From Syncephalastrum monosporum B8922 (Eukaryota > Mucoromycota > Mucoromycetes > Mucorales > Syncephalastraceae): a DNA stretch of 64,000 nucleotides. The position numbers and the translations under genes are program-made. Shown here one piece after another: positions 48,335-60,202 of this stretch (position 1 is its first letter; the number at the start of each line of letters is the position of its first letter). The DNA lies in assembly GCA_000697355.1 (NCBI GenBank), contig JNEN01001244.1, positions 248,001-312,000 of the forward strand. Reading direction: 5' to 3'. The notes beneath the pieces were generated by a model. It saw nothing but the letters and a program-made list of their open reading frames with translations. It had not been told where the DNA came from and made no database searches.

Positions 48335-49695
48335 ATGGAGCTGCGCACTGAGCTCGTGGGTCTAGACAATGTATTTTGGACTATGGCAAGACTTTTTGTC
48401 GTCCACGTCCACCAGTTGACGCCGTTCCCGGCCGTGAAAGGTAGACAGCCTGCACGCCTCATGCCACAGAATGGTCATTGATCTGCTTAGACACGTATGT
48501 TTTATCCCGCCGTCTGATCCGCAGCGTCCGCTTGTGTGGTGTCATTGTGGCCATCGAGCAGACCTATGCAATGATCATGTATACAAGTAAGTAAGTTTTA
48601 TGTCTTGGGCTTGTATCACTCACCCATACAACCCCTCCCCCCGCGGTGTCAGTTGATGACGCGACAGGCACCCTACGCTGCTGCCAGTGGCGGCAAGAGG
48701 GCCTCGATACAGAGCTACTCCCGATTGGGACCCTTGTCGTGGCTCAGGGACGCGTGCGAGACTACCAGGAGCAGCGCCAGTGCTTGGTGGATACAATCGC
48801 ACCTGTTGGTCCCGAAGAAGAGATCTGGCACTGTCTCGACGTTCGGCGCCTTTATCGCGAGGTCTACTCTCGGCCACACACCCTACCCGACAAGGTGTTG
48901 GAAAACATGGACAAGATCGCTCAGATTGTGATGAATGAGCAAGAAGGGACAGACATCCTTTATTCTCAGGTAAGGTACGCTAGTGGTCGAGGGGTCCATC
49001 TTCTCATACGGCTTGCTTTCTAGGAGCGTCCCGAGAAAAACGGCCCTGAGGAATGGTTTAGTGAGGATCTGCTAAGACATTACAAGGATGAACACGGCAC
49101 ATATGACTTTCCAAAGAACTCGGCCCTGCATGATACGTCGCTGATGGCATCAGCTACCAAGCTTCTGGAGTTGGTAAGTGAGTGAGACAAGCCGACCGCT
49201 GGTTTATTGATCTCTCGTATCCTTTTCCTATATAGAGAGGCATCTCACGACCCACGCTAGAAGACCGGACGAGTCTAATAGACGAATGCATGGAGCAGCT
49301 GTTGACGAATGGATCTGTGCTGGTGGCGTCGAGTGTCAGTTCTCTCTACCGTCTACCACGCAAAGGCGAACTTGAAAGTGCCATTCTTGACACAATCAGA
49401 GATGCTTCAGCCAAGCTTGCAACTGGATTCGGTAAAGAGACTTTTCGGCTTCATCATGGGCGGGTTTACTGACCTATCTCGTCCTCTCTTCCTAGATGGT
49501 ATATCCGAGAATTACATTTTGACCCGCATCAAGAACAACCACACGTTTCACAAACTGGACCACATTTGTGTTCGGAAATGTCTTAGCAAAATGCAAGCAG
49601 ATGGACTGATCTATCGCTCTGATGGTGACGGCCCTCCTTCATATGCTACATCTTTTCGGAAAACCATTCAGTATAAAGTGCTGGATATTACCTGA
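48335..49695 (+). CDS. STN1: Telomere CST complex subunit Stn1
   Basis: Six exons (48335-48440, 48491-48586, 48653-48969, 49024-49173, 49236-49431, 49496-49695) give 354 aa. The N-terminal OB fold carries L-D-N-V-F-W-T-M-A-R-L-F-V, R-S-V-R-L-C-G-V-I-V-A-I-E and I-D-D-A-T-G-T-L-R-C-C-Q-W, the pattern of Stn1/OBFC1. The C-terminal part (from about 175) looks like tandem winged helices (Y-I-L-T-R-I-K-N-N-H-T-F-H-K-L-D). Stn1 with Ten1 (and Ctc1/Cdc13) binds telomeric single-stranded DNA and recruits polymerase alpha-primase. The first exon ends in a GTAGAC donor. Confidence 0.85.
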
Positions 49696-49933
49696 CTCCA
49701 TCTGCAGTACATAATGCGCATGTTGGCCCCATCATGATGTTCGTTGAGTTGGGGAGATCCCAAGGGTCCCGGTGATATGCAAAGCATGACGGTGGACCTT
49801 TTCTTCTTCTTACACAAGTCAGTTCAAAGGAACGGCAAAAGAATAATCAGTTTCCTGTAATTATGACTACTACTACTACGACTAATTCACTAATATGAGC
49901 GTGTAAATAAAGTGTTAAGGATATCATTCAGCT

Positions 49934-51125
49934 TCAAAGACGACGGGCGGTTGCTACACTGGCGTTATCACTTTCCGCATCATCGTCCTCTTCATCTTCC
50001 TCAGTGTTCTCCTCTGCATCATTACGATCGTCTTCCCCTTCGTCGTCTTCCCCTTCGTCGTCGTCGTCTTCGTCGTCCTCCTCTTCTTCGTCATCATCAT
50101 CATCATCGTCGTCGTCGTCCAGTGTCTCTGCACGATAGCCTTCCCCGTGCTGGTCGGGAATGGTCTCGAGGCTGGGTGGTACGAGATGGTAGGTGCGCGA
50201 CAAGAGCAAGAACCGTTCATAGAGCGCTGTCTCGTTCTGTCCAAAGTCATAAGCTAGCTGTCGTTCGACTTTTTGATGGGGTATACCTCGAAAGGCTGGT
50301 ATATCTCGGGGTGATGAAAGTAGGCATGCGCAAAAATACGGTAGAGGCGGCGGGCGATGGATTGGAATTGGACGAGTGAGGGCTCAGGAATGGATATCCT
50401 GTGTATGCTAATGCGTCAATACGGTGCGGGTTCCAGGAGCCATGCAGAGGTCGATGTGCGTACCTGCTAGGAAAGTATTTTGCATTGTTGAGAAGCATGG
50501 TTGCACCATCCAGAGTATGAATTATGTAATCAATGGCAGGGCACTGGGAAGATGGGGGCGGGGGAGCGGAATCAAGTCGGTGAGCGAGGCACGCCTGATA
50601 TGCATGAAACGACGGGACTTACGGACTGGGTTGAAGAATGGGCGGCACAGAGATACATCCACCCTTGTGCTTTCATCTCCGGACAGTTTTCTTTGGTGCA
50701 CTCGGGCTCCAGGGCGACGACGAGCAGCGACAGCTCGAGGCAGACAAGCCTAGCACGCCATGAATAGCCACGTTCACTCCTTCGTCGTCTTTTCTTTTCT
50801 TCTTCGTTTGCTACATACCGAAGATGCTCATACTGCCATACTTCGCGATCGACCCCTTTGGGGAGATCAACGAGCCGTCTGACATTCTTGTTGTCTTCGC
50901 GGATGAGTTGTTGCAGGTATTCTTGGACATGGAAGGACGATTCGAGTTCATCGAGGGGCTGCGAAGGCCAGGCAAAAGCGTCCTTTGACAGTTCGCATAG
51001 TCGAATCGATTGATACATAGATAGAGGCAGACAATAGACTCTTTAGAAAGGAAGCGAACCGAAATGACCTCATGTACCTCGACACGCGAACCGGGATGGA
51101 GCCGTCGACTGACCGTGGAGGTCAT
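49934..51125 (-). CDS. MOB4: MOB-family protein phocein (Mob4), with long acidic tail
   Basis: Six exons (51125-51078, 50982-50819, 50749-50623, 50543-50464, 50398-50287, 50236-49934) encode 277 aa. Family blocks are [44 protein letters not shown] and F-A-H-A-Y-F-H-H, with Cys and His zinc ligands present. Phocein is a core STRIPAK subunit bridging GCKIII kinases and striatin. After the fold comes a strikingly acidic tail of about 50 residues (runs of Asp then Glu), longer than the short tail of human MOB4. Intron 1 ends with CAAAG (50983). The E2 enzyme Cdc34 also has an acidic tail but is excluded by the fold motifs. Confidence 0.9.
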
Positions 51126-51450
51126 TAAAGTGAAAAAGCAAAGGAAAAAGAAAAATAAAGAAGTGAGAACACGTAATAAGGGATGGAAATAGAAATAACC
51201 ATATAATACCAAGTTGGTACCCCTTGTGGGGGTTTCAGCACGCGCGCGCTTAATCTCCACATCTAACCTGCATACATTTTATACTGTATGCATTTGATGG
51301 ATTACGCATATTGAGTGCGGTTTCACTGGGCAAACAAATACCGCCTCTCGATCTCATGCTCCTTGTGTTTGGATCCATTCGAAGATCCTTTTTATTTTTA
51401 CTTTTTCTTTATTTTTATTTTATACTTGTTATCCTATCTTATAGAGCACA
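51126..51450. other. Divergent intergenic region, 325 bp
   Basis: Between Mob4 and the acyltransferase gene. AT-rich, with a T-rich tract at about 51385-51425. A promoter role for both genes is presumed. Confidence 0.4.
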
Positions 51451-53065
51451 ATGAATGCTGGCAGGCTCTCAGGATTAGACAATTTTTGGCTACAGATAGA
51501 GCATCCACGGCGTCTGATGACGGTATCCAGTCTATGGACCTTTGATGATCAGCTCAACTCACAGCAAGTGCATGATGCGCTGGACATTCTTTGTGCGCGG
51601 TATCCGCGCTTCGGTCTCGTACCCGCCCACGGCTCGTCCTGGCAAACTCCAGCCTGGTGCCGACCCATTGGATGGACGCCAGCTATGAACGTGGAGCAGC
51701 ATCGTTTGTCTGCACCCACCCGTGAAGCCCTCGAAGAATACATTGCTGACCAGGTAAAGATATGGCCTTCATATCTCTTTTACGGTGATGCTTATATCTC
51801 AGCATACACGCTGATATTTTGTTTCTATAGATGAGCCGACCTTTCATCTATACACGGCCTCTTTGGGAGCTCCATGCCATCTCGGGTCTGGAAAACGACC
51901 GGTGCGCCATGTTCTGGAAAGCGCACCACTGCATGACAGACGGTGCCGCCTTTATCGAGAGCCTCATCTCCACCACCGGAGACGATCCTCGCAAGAAGAA
52001 GCTGGCCGGCAATACGAATGGAAGACGGAGGCAGCGGCTCAGGCAACAGCACCAAGAGCAAGGCAAAGGCGGCGCGTGCGTCCCTTATATGCCCGAACAG
52101 TTATGGCAGCACTTGCCGCTACCCTTCCGCCTGACCCTGACATGGTCGTATCGCGTCTTTCACACTCTCTGGCTTGTGTCCATCCTCTTGCTGCATGACG
52201 CTTGGCTATGCATCTATGCCGTCCTCGCCATCGTATTACCCGAGCCGAAACGGGATCTGTGGTACTCGGGTCTTCAAGACCACCGCAAGCAGGTGGGCTG
52301 GTCGGAGACGATCCGTCTCAAAGACGTCAAGACGGTGCGCCGCGCATGGGGTGGCACGGTCAACGATATCATGACCCTCGTCTTGGTACGCTGTATTAAG
52401 GGTGCACTGGTAGAGCACGGGCATTGCCATGACAAGTATCTTCGGTTTCTCGTGCCCATCTCCCAACGCAACAACGATTCAGAGGAAGGGTATGTGATCC
52501 TATCCCATATTACCATAGTGTGCATGTATCCCTTTCTTTCTTTTTTTTTTTTTTGACCTATCATACGCTGTGTAGGTCATCTTTTGAGAACGTCGTGAGC
52601 GGTACATGGGGCACGTTTTCGATGCAAGACATGGATACGCAGTCGCTGCTTGAGCAGATCCGCACTGAAATGCAGGCCATCAAGCTGTCTCGGGTGCCCC
52701 GCCTCATGTACGAATTCGGCACACGCTTCCTCCTCGCCTACGCGCCGTGCTTGCTGCCCCTCGGCGTGATCGAACGCATGGCGAACGTACCCCACGCTGT
52801 GTTTACCAACGTGCCTGGCCCACAAGAAGCGATCCTGTGGGGCGGCCAAGTGATAAAGGACTACAGCATCTTACCGCCCCAGAGTGGCAAGGGCTGCCTG
52901 GCGATCGGCCTGATCTCCTACTGCGGCGGCCTGCGTATCTCAGTCATGGCCGATGCGACGCCGCCCGGCGTGGCTCGCAGCGTATGCGATCGCTTTTTAC
53001 CCGAGTTTGAGTTTCTCTTGCGTGAGGCGGGCATGGCATTGACCCGTCGCCGTGTAGCATCGTGA
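51451..53065 (+). CDS. Wax ester synthase/diacylglycerol acyltransferase (WS/DGAT) family
   Basis: Three exons (51451-51753, 51831-52489, 52576-53065) encode 483 aa. The acyltransferase motif H-H-C-M-T-D-G (HHxxxDG) is at 133-139. Also visible are a hydrophobic membrane-associated stretch around residues 190-215 (S-I-L-L-L-H-D-A-W-L), G-G-T-V-N-D-I-M-T, F-T-N-V-P-G-P and I-G-L-I-S-Y-C-G-G. These are the standard WSD1 landmarks. The family transfers acyl groups from acyl-CoA to long-chain alcohols or diacylglycerol, making wax esters or triacylglycerol on ER membranes. A T-rich 86-nt intron separates the last two exons. Confidence 0.93.
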
Positions 53066-53079
53066 AACACCATAAATTT

Positions 53080-53093
53080 GGGGGGGGGGGGGG
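53080..53093 (+). repeat. 14-G homopolymer run
   Basis: Uninterrupted run of 14 G just after the WS/DGAT stop codon. It could form quadruplex structure, and its length may be unreliable as sequenced. Confidence 0.8.
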
Positions 53094-53197
53094 AGAGAAA
53101 ATGAGGATTTTTCTATGCCACCGTTGTCTACTTTAACACTCTTATCAGCATCCATTGCTGTTCTACCAGCTCTTTCTCTTTATCATTCTCGCGCTCG

Positions 53198-55239
53198 ATG
53201 GTTGAGGGAGGTGAGACGCTGGATGCCCACTCCTGGGTAGCGCTTGCTTTTTTCCTCTTTGCCCTTGTTTTTGTGATCAAACCATTCCGACTCCATGTCA
53301 AGTTTATTCCTTGGCCCATTTACTTGAATCTCGCCACCATGCCTGCGTTCAGTGTCCTCATTCTGCTTTGCAGCCAGACGATCCATATTCAAACCGTGCG
53401 GGATGGTGTGTTGGGGACAAACCTAGGCATGCAGCCTTATGCGATCATGCTGCTTTTCTATTCTTTGGTAAAAATCGGAAAAAGCAAAAGTGTACAACAT
53501 AAAAAAAAGATGAGATTGAACTGATATGCATTGACCAAGGCCTACATTTGTATCTCGCTCGATCTCACCGGCCTCTTCCAATTCCTTGCTTTCTGGGTAT
53601 CACGGCGCGCGGGGAGCCGTGGTATCCTTGCCTTTACCTTGTTCTTCTGCTTGACGAGTCTCATCAGCGGGCTGGCAAGCAATGATGTCGTCATCTTGAC
53701 GGGCACGGCTTTCCTGTCCTATTTCACGCGCGTTTCTGGTATCGAACCCACCGCTTTCTTGATGAGCGAGTTCACGACAGCCAATATCGGTAAGCAAGAA
53801 ACGGGGACGCTGCTGCTTCGGGCGGTACTCTAATCGCACCATCATGGTGATATTAGCTTCGATGGCCTTGTACATTGGCAACCCGACGAACGTGGTGGTG
53901 GCCGAGGCATACAACATCACATTCATTGAATATTCAGCATGGATGCTCCTCCCGACCGTGGTCTCGCTTGGCATCGCGTACGGGGTGCTTCGGCTCGTCT
54001 TCCATAACCAGCGCTATGTACCCCACGTTATCCACTCCCCGGACGCGGATCCGCGCAGCGTGCTGATCGATCGCGACGGTGCCATATTTGGACTGGTCCT
54101 GCTCGGTACCTGCATGGCTACGTTGGTCGGCACTTCCTTTGTATCGGGCGTCTCGGTCTGGATGGTGACTCTCCCGTTTGCGCTGGTGATGCTACTACGT
54201 GACGTGATGCGCGACATCGGTCTCGACCTGCATTGGGACGCGCGCCTGTTTCTGCGTCGCAAGAAGCTGCAGCCGCGGCCCGTCCTTGAGCAGATCGCCA
54301 GCCGCAACGAGGCATTATCGGCAGCCTCGGTCATGACCCTCCCGCCCGTCCTGGACAGTGCGCCGAGCGCGCCTATTCCGCTAGCGCGGATACGTCAGCC
54401 CAGTAGCAGCGATGAGGAGGCGCCCGAGGTGGATATGGTTGATGCCAAAGATAACGGGTTCGATGGTGCTGGTGGTGCGGACGCGGTAACGCCGCCGACG
54501 CCGCCGCTGCCTGTTCGTCGACGTACGGGCAGCACCCTCCTGGGCCCATCGAGCCGCAGCAGTGCCACCGAACGCACCTCGCAGAGAGGGTCAGGACGGG
54601 TCAGAAAAGTCAAGACCTGGATGGAACGGCGGCTGCCGACGACCGCGGCCGTGACGATGCGTATGCCGTGGAAGATCCTCCCGTTCGCGCTGAGTATGTT
54701 TGTGCTCGTCGAAGGTCTAAGCGAGGTTGGCTGGATCGGGATCTTTGCGCGGGCCATGCATGTTTTTACTGGCCACTATGTCGCCACTGTCTTTGGAACC
54801 CTCTTTGTGTCCTTGATCGCGTGCCAGCTCCTCAACAACCTGCCCATGACGATCCTTTTCACCCGTATCCTTCAACACCCGAGTTTTGCCAGCGACAGCC
54901 CCTTGATCACGCAGAGCGCCGTTCTCGGCTTGGTCGTCGGCAGTAATCTCGGCGCCTGTCTCACCACGGTGGGCAGTCTGGCCGGCATCATGTAAGGAAG
55001 CCTTGAAAGGCGGGAAATCAGAACCAGTTGTCCCTATTTTTGATTTTCTAACCTCACCCCCTTTTCTCTTCTCTCTCTCTCTCGCTTTCCATAGGTTTGA
55101 CCATATCCTCAAAACCAAAGGGATCCACACCCTCGGCTATTTCCAGTTTCTCAAATGGAACTTGGTCTTGTTGCCCCTGATTGCAGGTGGCTGCGCGGCT
55201 GTCGTCATTGGTGAACTTTGGTTCATGTATATTCGATGA
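53198..55239 (+). CDS. ArsB/NhaD-type (IT superfamily) anion permease
   Basis: Four exons (53198-53467, 53540-53789, 53857-54991, 55095-55239) give 599 aa with about ten to twelve membrane helices split by a long hydrophilic loop (about residues 315-440, Pro/Ser/Thr-rich). Signatures are A-S-N-D-V-V-I-L-T, G-N-P-T-N-V-V-V-A in the first half and C-Q-L-L-N-N-L-P-M-T plus G-S-N-L-G-A-C-L-T in the second. This is the duplicated Asn-rich hairpin of the ion transporter superfamily (ArsB, NhaD, P protein). Arsenite or another anion is a plausible substrate, not proven. The gene follows WS/DGAT by 132 bp on the same strand. Intron 1 ends in CCAAG. Confidence 0.85.
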
Positions 55240-55468
55240 TATCAATCGCTCCTCAGCCTGTTGGGGAACCCCAATGTATATGTTATCTCACTGTACCAAG
55301 ATATAAAAAAGGAGAGATTCCCAATACTTCCTATATGAATACATACAATAGACTTTGATATTATTTTATTAAAAAAAGACTGCCCGTCTTGTGCATCGCT
55401 GTCAATTCCTGCGTCTTTCTTTCTCACGACATTGCTCGTCAAAAAACCCAAACCGCTACGATCATACA

Positions 55469-55759
55469 ATGCCGCGTATCCTCTCATTCCCTCGCAGTGA
55501 GACTAAGCTACCCTGCTCACGGCCTGCGCTCGACTGGTGCAAGCAGACCGAGTTCCACGCCACGTTCGAGAGCAGGGAAGAGGACGATGGAGACGAGGTG
55601 CTGACACCCACATCGGACACGGTGGAAGCCCAGACGAGCGTGCTGGGCCATCCAGTGCAACAGGGGGCGCTCAAGCGATGCCAGACACACTATACCGAGC
55701 TGGACCGATGGTTCGCAACACGACTTGTTTGTTACGATAAACGGGATGACAATAAATAG
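55469..55759 (+). CDS. Hypothetical small acidic protein (96 aa)
   Basis: Single-exon frame starting at CAATGCCGCG. The protein is hydrophilic, with an acidic middle (R-E-E-D-D-G-D-E-V), one Trp-Cys pair near the start and R-C-Q-T-H-Y-T-E-L-D-R-W-F toward the end. No domain or membrane segment was recognised. The CT-rich leader upstream resembles those of neighbouring genes, which argues for expression. It could also be a chance frame. Confidence 0.5.
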   Translation: MPRILSFPRSETKLPCSRPALDWCKQTEFHATFESREEDDGDEVLTPTSDTVEAQTSVLGHPVQQGALKRCQTHYTELDRWFATRLVCYDKRDDNK

Positions 55760-55835
55760 AGGCGGATGTACATATATAATAGTAGTAGAAAGAGCAAACA
55801 GGAAAAAAAAAATAAAGACAAGGATGCAAGGGCGG

Positions 55836-57047
55836 CTACCACTCGGCCATGGGTGCTATGAAATCGTGATCGAGGTGGTAGAGATCGGTTTGAGCCTGAG
55901 CGGCCCACGCGGCGGTGCGGATGAACGGGTCGCCCTGGATACCGACGAGCGCATCCATCCGCGAGAGGAGGGTCCAGGACATGTAGGTGCGGGCCAGGTT
56001 GAGTTTGACGTCCGCGTTGGCCGGCGACGACGGGTAAGGGTAGCCCTCGGCCAGGGCGTGGATCACGGGCTTCTTGGGGATGATGCGCGAGTGGGTCTTG
56101 ATGGCGTCGTGCAGCGCGGACTGGGCATCGCGGGACTCGGTGGCGATGAAGATATGGCAGGCCTTGCCCATGACGGACGCGCGGTTGCAGATGCCGACCG
56201 CGCGCGTGGCGAGGGCATCGACGGCCTTCTCGGAGGCGGACAGCGGCAGATACACGCCGACACGGGTCCACAGCTGCTGGATGTCGGTTGCTCTCGACGA
56301 CAGCGGGTCCTGGTGAAGGACGCCGCCCATCAGGTCGCGGTAGGGCTCGAGGTGGCCACGCAGCCACGGCGAGGGACGGCTGAAGAGGAGCTGGTGGACG
56401 ACCCAAAAGACCTCGGAGGGCGATAGCTGCGTGAGGCGGTACATGTCGCGCTCGCCCACCACCGACGGGTTCGGCAGCATGTGCGTGTAGTTGGCCCACG
56501 CGCCGGACTGCACGATGCCGCGGCGGCCGCGGATATTGCTCGTCTCGAGCTCGGCCGCGGTGATGCTCGGCAGATCGACGACCGCATCCGGGGGGGCGCG
56601 GTCACGGTAGAACTGGGCCTGGTCTGGGGTCATGCTCATGTAGCCTGGATGAGCCTCGAAGAACCAGGTGTGCTGGATCGCGGTGTCGGTGGCAAAGGCG
56701 GTGCTGTGGCCGAGCAGCGCAAACAGGTAGGCATTCGTGAGCTGGTCAAACTGATGGTGGATCGGACCGCATTCCTGGCAGTGGTAGATGGCCAGGAGAG
56801 GGGGCGTGTCAAAGTCGGGCGTGCGATTGGCGACGTAGCTCGACTGGATATGGGCCAGGACGGAGGTCAGGACAGCGAGGCGGGTGCTGTTGAGCCGGCG
56901 GAAGGGATTGTTGCGCACGGTGACGATGTCGGCGCGGAAGTTGCTGCCCGAAGGCGAGCCGGCCCGTGCCAGCGTGTGCAGAAACGTAAAGGAGGCATAC
57001 AGGACAATGACAAAGAGGGTGGCTGCAATCCACCCCTTCAACCGCAT
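55836..57047 (-). CDS. Type II membrane glycosyltransferase-like protein
   Basis: Intronless, 403 aa. A short basic cytosolic start (M-R-L-K-G) and one membrane helix (about 6-25) precede a large lumenal domain with N-glycosylation sequons (N-S-T, N-R-T, N-Y-T). Sequence such as I-Y-H-C-Q-E-C-G and, near the C-terminus, S-R-M-D-A-L-V-G-I-Q-G-D-P-F-I-R-T-A-A resembles the nucleotide-sugar end of fucosyltransferase-like folds. I cannot assign a CAZy family. The open frame is strongly GC-biased, unlike the AT-rich flanks, and generates several long antisense frames that are shadows. Confidence 0.65.
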   Translation of the reverse strand: MRLKGWIAATLFVIVLYASFTFLHTLARAGSPSGSNFRADIVTVRNNPFRRLNSTRLAVLTSVLAHIQSSYVANRTPDFDTPPLLAIYHCQECGPIHHQFDQLTNAYLFALLGHSTAFATDTAIQHTWFFEAHPGYMSMTPDQAQFYRDRAPPDAVVDLPSITAAELETSNIRGRRGIVQSGAWANYTHMLPNPSVVGERDMYRLTQLSPSEVFWVVHQLLFSRPSPWLRGHLEPYRDLMGGVLHQDPLSSRATDIQQLWTRVGVYLPLSASEKAVDALATRAVGICNRASVMGKACHIFIATESRDAQSALHDAIKTHSRIIPKKPVIHALAEGYPYPSSPANADVKLNLARTYMSWTLLSRMDALVGIQGDPFIRTAAWAAQAQTDLYHLDHDFIAPMAEW

Positions 57048-57129
57048 CGCTTTGCTTGCTTTCTTTCTATTTCCTGAAAGAGAATAGGAAGAAAGAGGCG
57101 ATCCAATCCCAAATTCTGAGTCGGTGTTT

Positions 57130-57149
57130 CACACACACACACACACACA
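57130..57149 (+). repeat. (CA)10 microsatellite
   Basis: Pure CA dinucleotide run in the divergent promoter between the glycosyltransferase-like gene and PRP28. Confidence 0.85.
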
Positions 57150-57261
57150 TTGTATATGAATATATATAACACACACTGTATCCATATTCCATACACCGAC
57201 CTTGACTTTCTTCATTCATTGATCCACCGGTTTCCTGATTCAGTTCTTGTTCCATTCAACC

Positions 57262-58886
57262 ATGTCAGGACGACACTCGTATTCACGCGATAGCCACAGA
57301 TACCCTTCCGACCGCCGAGACGAGCATCGCTCCGATCGCTCACGAAGAGACTACGACAGCCGCGACAGACGCTCCTCGCTGTCCACCGATCGTGACACCC
57401 GACATGAGACTCCTCCGTCGGATTCGACCCAGACGTCGAGCACGACGACCGACCCAGCCCAGAAACGCACGCCCATCTCCATCGAAGAGCTGATTGCTCA
57501 GAAGGAGAAGGAGAAGCAAGACGCCGTCAAGGTAATGCAAACTGCTGTCTTCTTTCTTCATTGGTCTCACACTGCGCCTTTTTCTTTCCTATCCATTCCA
57601 CCTTGACATCTGCCGCAGCCGAAATTTTTAACCAAGGAAGAACGCGCCAAACTCGCCCTGGAACGCCGTCAACAGCAGGTCGATGCGATCCGCCAGAAGC
57701 AGGACCAGGAACGTCGTGCGCGCGAGGCCTTTGACCACAAGGCGGAAGACGAGTACCGCAAGCACCAGGAACAGGACCGTGCCCGTCCGTCTCGCTACGA
57801 CTCGCACTACGACCGCCGCCGGCGCAGAGAGCCCGAGAAGCGCAGACACCGTGACCCGAGCCCCATGGAGGAGGACCTCGACCCCGAGACGGGCCTCAAC
57901 ACAAAGGAAAAGGAAGCCATTCGCGTAAGTCGGGTATCAAACGAGAAAGGACCCATACTCACCCCATCGCAAAGGAACGCTATTTCGGCGGCGAGCGCAA
58001 AAAACGCAAGATCCGTCGCATGAACGAGCGCAAATTCGTCTTTGACTGGGACGCGGGCGAGGACACCTCCCAGGACTTCAACCCACTTTATGCGAACCGG
58101 CACAGCGCTCAGATGTTTGGCCGCGGCCATATCGCGGGCGTGGATGACAAGGAACAAAAGAAGCAGCGTTCCGAGTTCTACAACAGCTTACTGCGGGATC
58201 GACAGAGCGCCGAAGAGAAGGAGCGTGCATTGTATGTGTTTACTCTCTCTCTCTCTCTTTTTTTTTTTTTTTCAAGCTTCTCGTATCTCTTGGAAAGCTT
58301 ACGCACCCATCTGTTTTTTTTTTTTCCTTAGGGAACTTATGGAGATGGACCGCAAAAAGGAGGCCAAGCGGCTGTGGGACGACCGGCACTGGTCCGAGAA
58401 GCCGCTCAAGCAGATGGCCGAGCGCGACTGGCGCATCTTCAAGGAGGACTTCAACATCTCCACCAAGGGTGGCAATATCCCGCATCCGATTCGCTCCTGG
58501 GAAGAATCCAACCTGCCGCCCAAGGTGCTTTCTGTCATTGACACCGTCGGCTACAAGGAGCCCACGCCCATCCAGCGCCAGGCCATCCCCATTGGTATCC
58601 AGAACCGCGATATCATTGGTATTGCCGAGACCGGTTCCGGTAAGACGGCCTCCTTTGTGATTCCCTTGCTCGTCTACATTTCCGACCTGCCCAAGCTGAC
58701 GCCGGAAAACATGGCGGATGGTCCCTACGCCTTGATCATGGCACCCACCCGTGAACTGGCTCAGCAGATTGAGCAGGAAGCCCTCAAGTTTGCCACGCCC
58801 ATGGGTTTTAACTGCGTCTCCATCGTCGGTGGTGTAAGTAACCATCTCCTTTATGGATCGATCTCTATGAACTTTGCGAGACTCAC

Positions 58887-58926
<40 letters not shown>

Positions 58927-60017
58927 GTCATGTATAGCACGCCATTGAGGAACAAGCGTTCAATATGCGCAACGGCGCTGAAATCATCATTGCCACCCCG
59001 GGTCGTCTCAAGGACTGTTTGGATCGCCGCATCCTGGTTTTGAACCAGTGCGCCTATGTTGTGATGGACGAAGCCGATCGTATGATTGATATGGGTTTCG
59101 AGGCCGACGTCAATTTCATCTTGGACGCGCTGCCGGTCTCAAACGTCAAGCCCGAAGACGGCGAAGAGACGGAGGTCAAGGAGATGGCTGGACGCAAGTT
59201 CCGCCAGACCACCATGTTTTCCGCCACCATGCCGCCTGCCGTGGAGCGACTCGCCAAAAAGTACCTGCGTCGTCCTGCGGTCGTGACCATTGGCCAGGCC
59301 GGTCAGGTCGTCGAGACCATTGAACAGCGCGTCGAGATGATCAACGACGAAGCCAAGAAGAAGTAAGTTTTTTTTTTATCTCGAACCGAGCGCTTGTGGG
59401 GGGGGGGGAGTCTTTGCACGGTACTGACTAGCTGGATAGGAGCCGTATGATGGAGATCCTGGGATCGGGCAAGTACGAACCGCCCATGATTGTGTTTGTC
59501 AACCAAAAGAAGAGCGTCGAGTCGCTTGCCAAGGCGCTGACGGCCGAGAAGTGGAACGCCGTGACGCTCCATGGTGGCAAGTCGCAGGAACAGAGGTACG
59601 TGCTACACTATGCAACCCACAGGATGGCTGTGTGTGTCTCACCAGAGATGCATCACGAATAGAGAATCTGCGCTTTCGCAACTCAAGGCCGGCCGAGCCG
59701 AAGTGCTGGTCGCTACGGATGTGGCTGGTCGTGGTATCGATGTCAAGAACGTCTCGCTTGTGATCAACTTTGACATGGCCAAGAATATCGAGGATTACAC
59801 GCATCGTATCGGTCGTACCGGTCGTGCCGGCCAGTCGGGTGTGGCCATCACCTTCTTGTCCAATTATGATACGGAGGTCATGTATGATCTCAAGCAGATG
59901 ATTGCCAAGTCGCCCCTTTCCAAGGTACCACCCGAGCTCGCGAACCATGAGGCAGCCCAGACCAAGCCCGGCATTGTCAAGGCAAAGAAGAAGCAGGATG
60001 AGACCTTATTCCAGTGA
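57262..60017 (+). CDS. PRP28: Pre-mRNA splicing DEAD-box helicase Prp28 (DDX23)
   Basis: Seven exons (57262-57531, 57619-57924, 57975-58231, 58332-58833, 58938-59362, 59440-59595, 59663-60017) give 756 aa. The Arg/Ser/Asp-rich N-terminal third matches human DDX23 rather than the shorter yeast protein. Helicase motifs are A-E-T-G-S-G-K-T (376-383), [36 protein letters not shown] and H-R-I-G-R-T-G-R. Prp28 removes U1 from the 5' splice site when U4/U6.U5 joins. Intron 4 carries an (AT)15 run (58891-58920), intron 5 an 11-G run (59398-59408). Intron 2 ends in CAAAG. Confidence 0.97.
58891..58920 (+). repeat. (AT)15 microsatellite in a PRP28 intron
   Basis: Thirty bases of perfect AT repeat just upstream of the 3' splice site region of intron 4. 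Confidence 0.85.
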
Positions 60018-60202
60018 AAGGCCCCATGTAGAGAGAGACAGAGAGACAGAGAGAGAGAGAGAACACCTTGCTCCTGGACGTTTGTTATTCTTGTGAGACA
60101 TAAAAGAGAAAAAGAGTCGCACTGTTTCGTAGTATATTAATATGCAGAAAGAAGGAAAGAGAGAGAGAGAGAAAAAGTAGATGGACACAAGGAGAGCTGA
60201 AA

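Noticed and set aside
55725..57077. Plus-strand frames of 233 and 198 codons
   Set aside because: Antisense to the GC-rich glycosyltransferase-like gene; no domain features.
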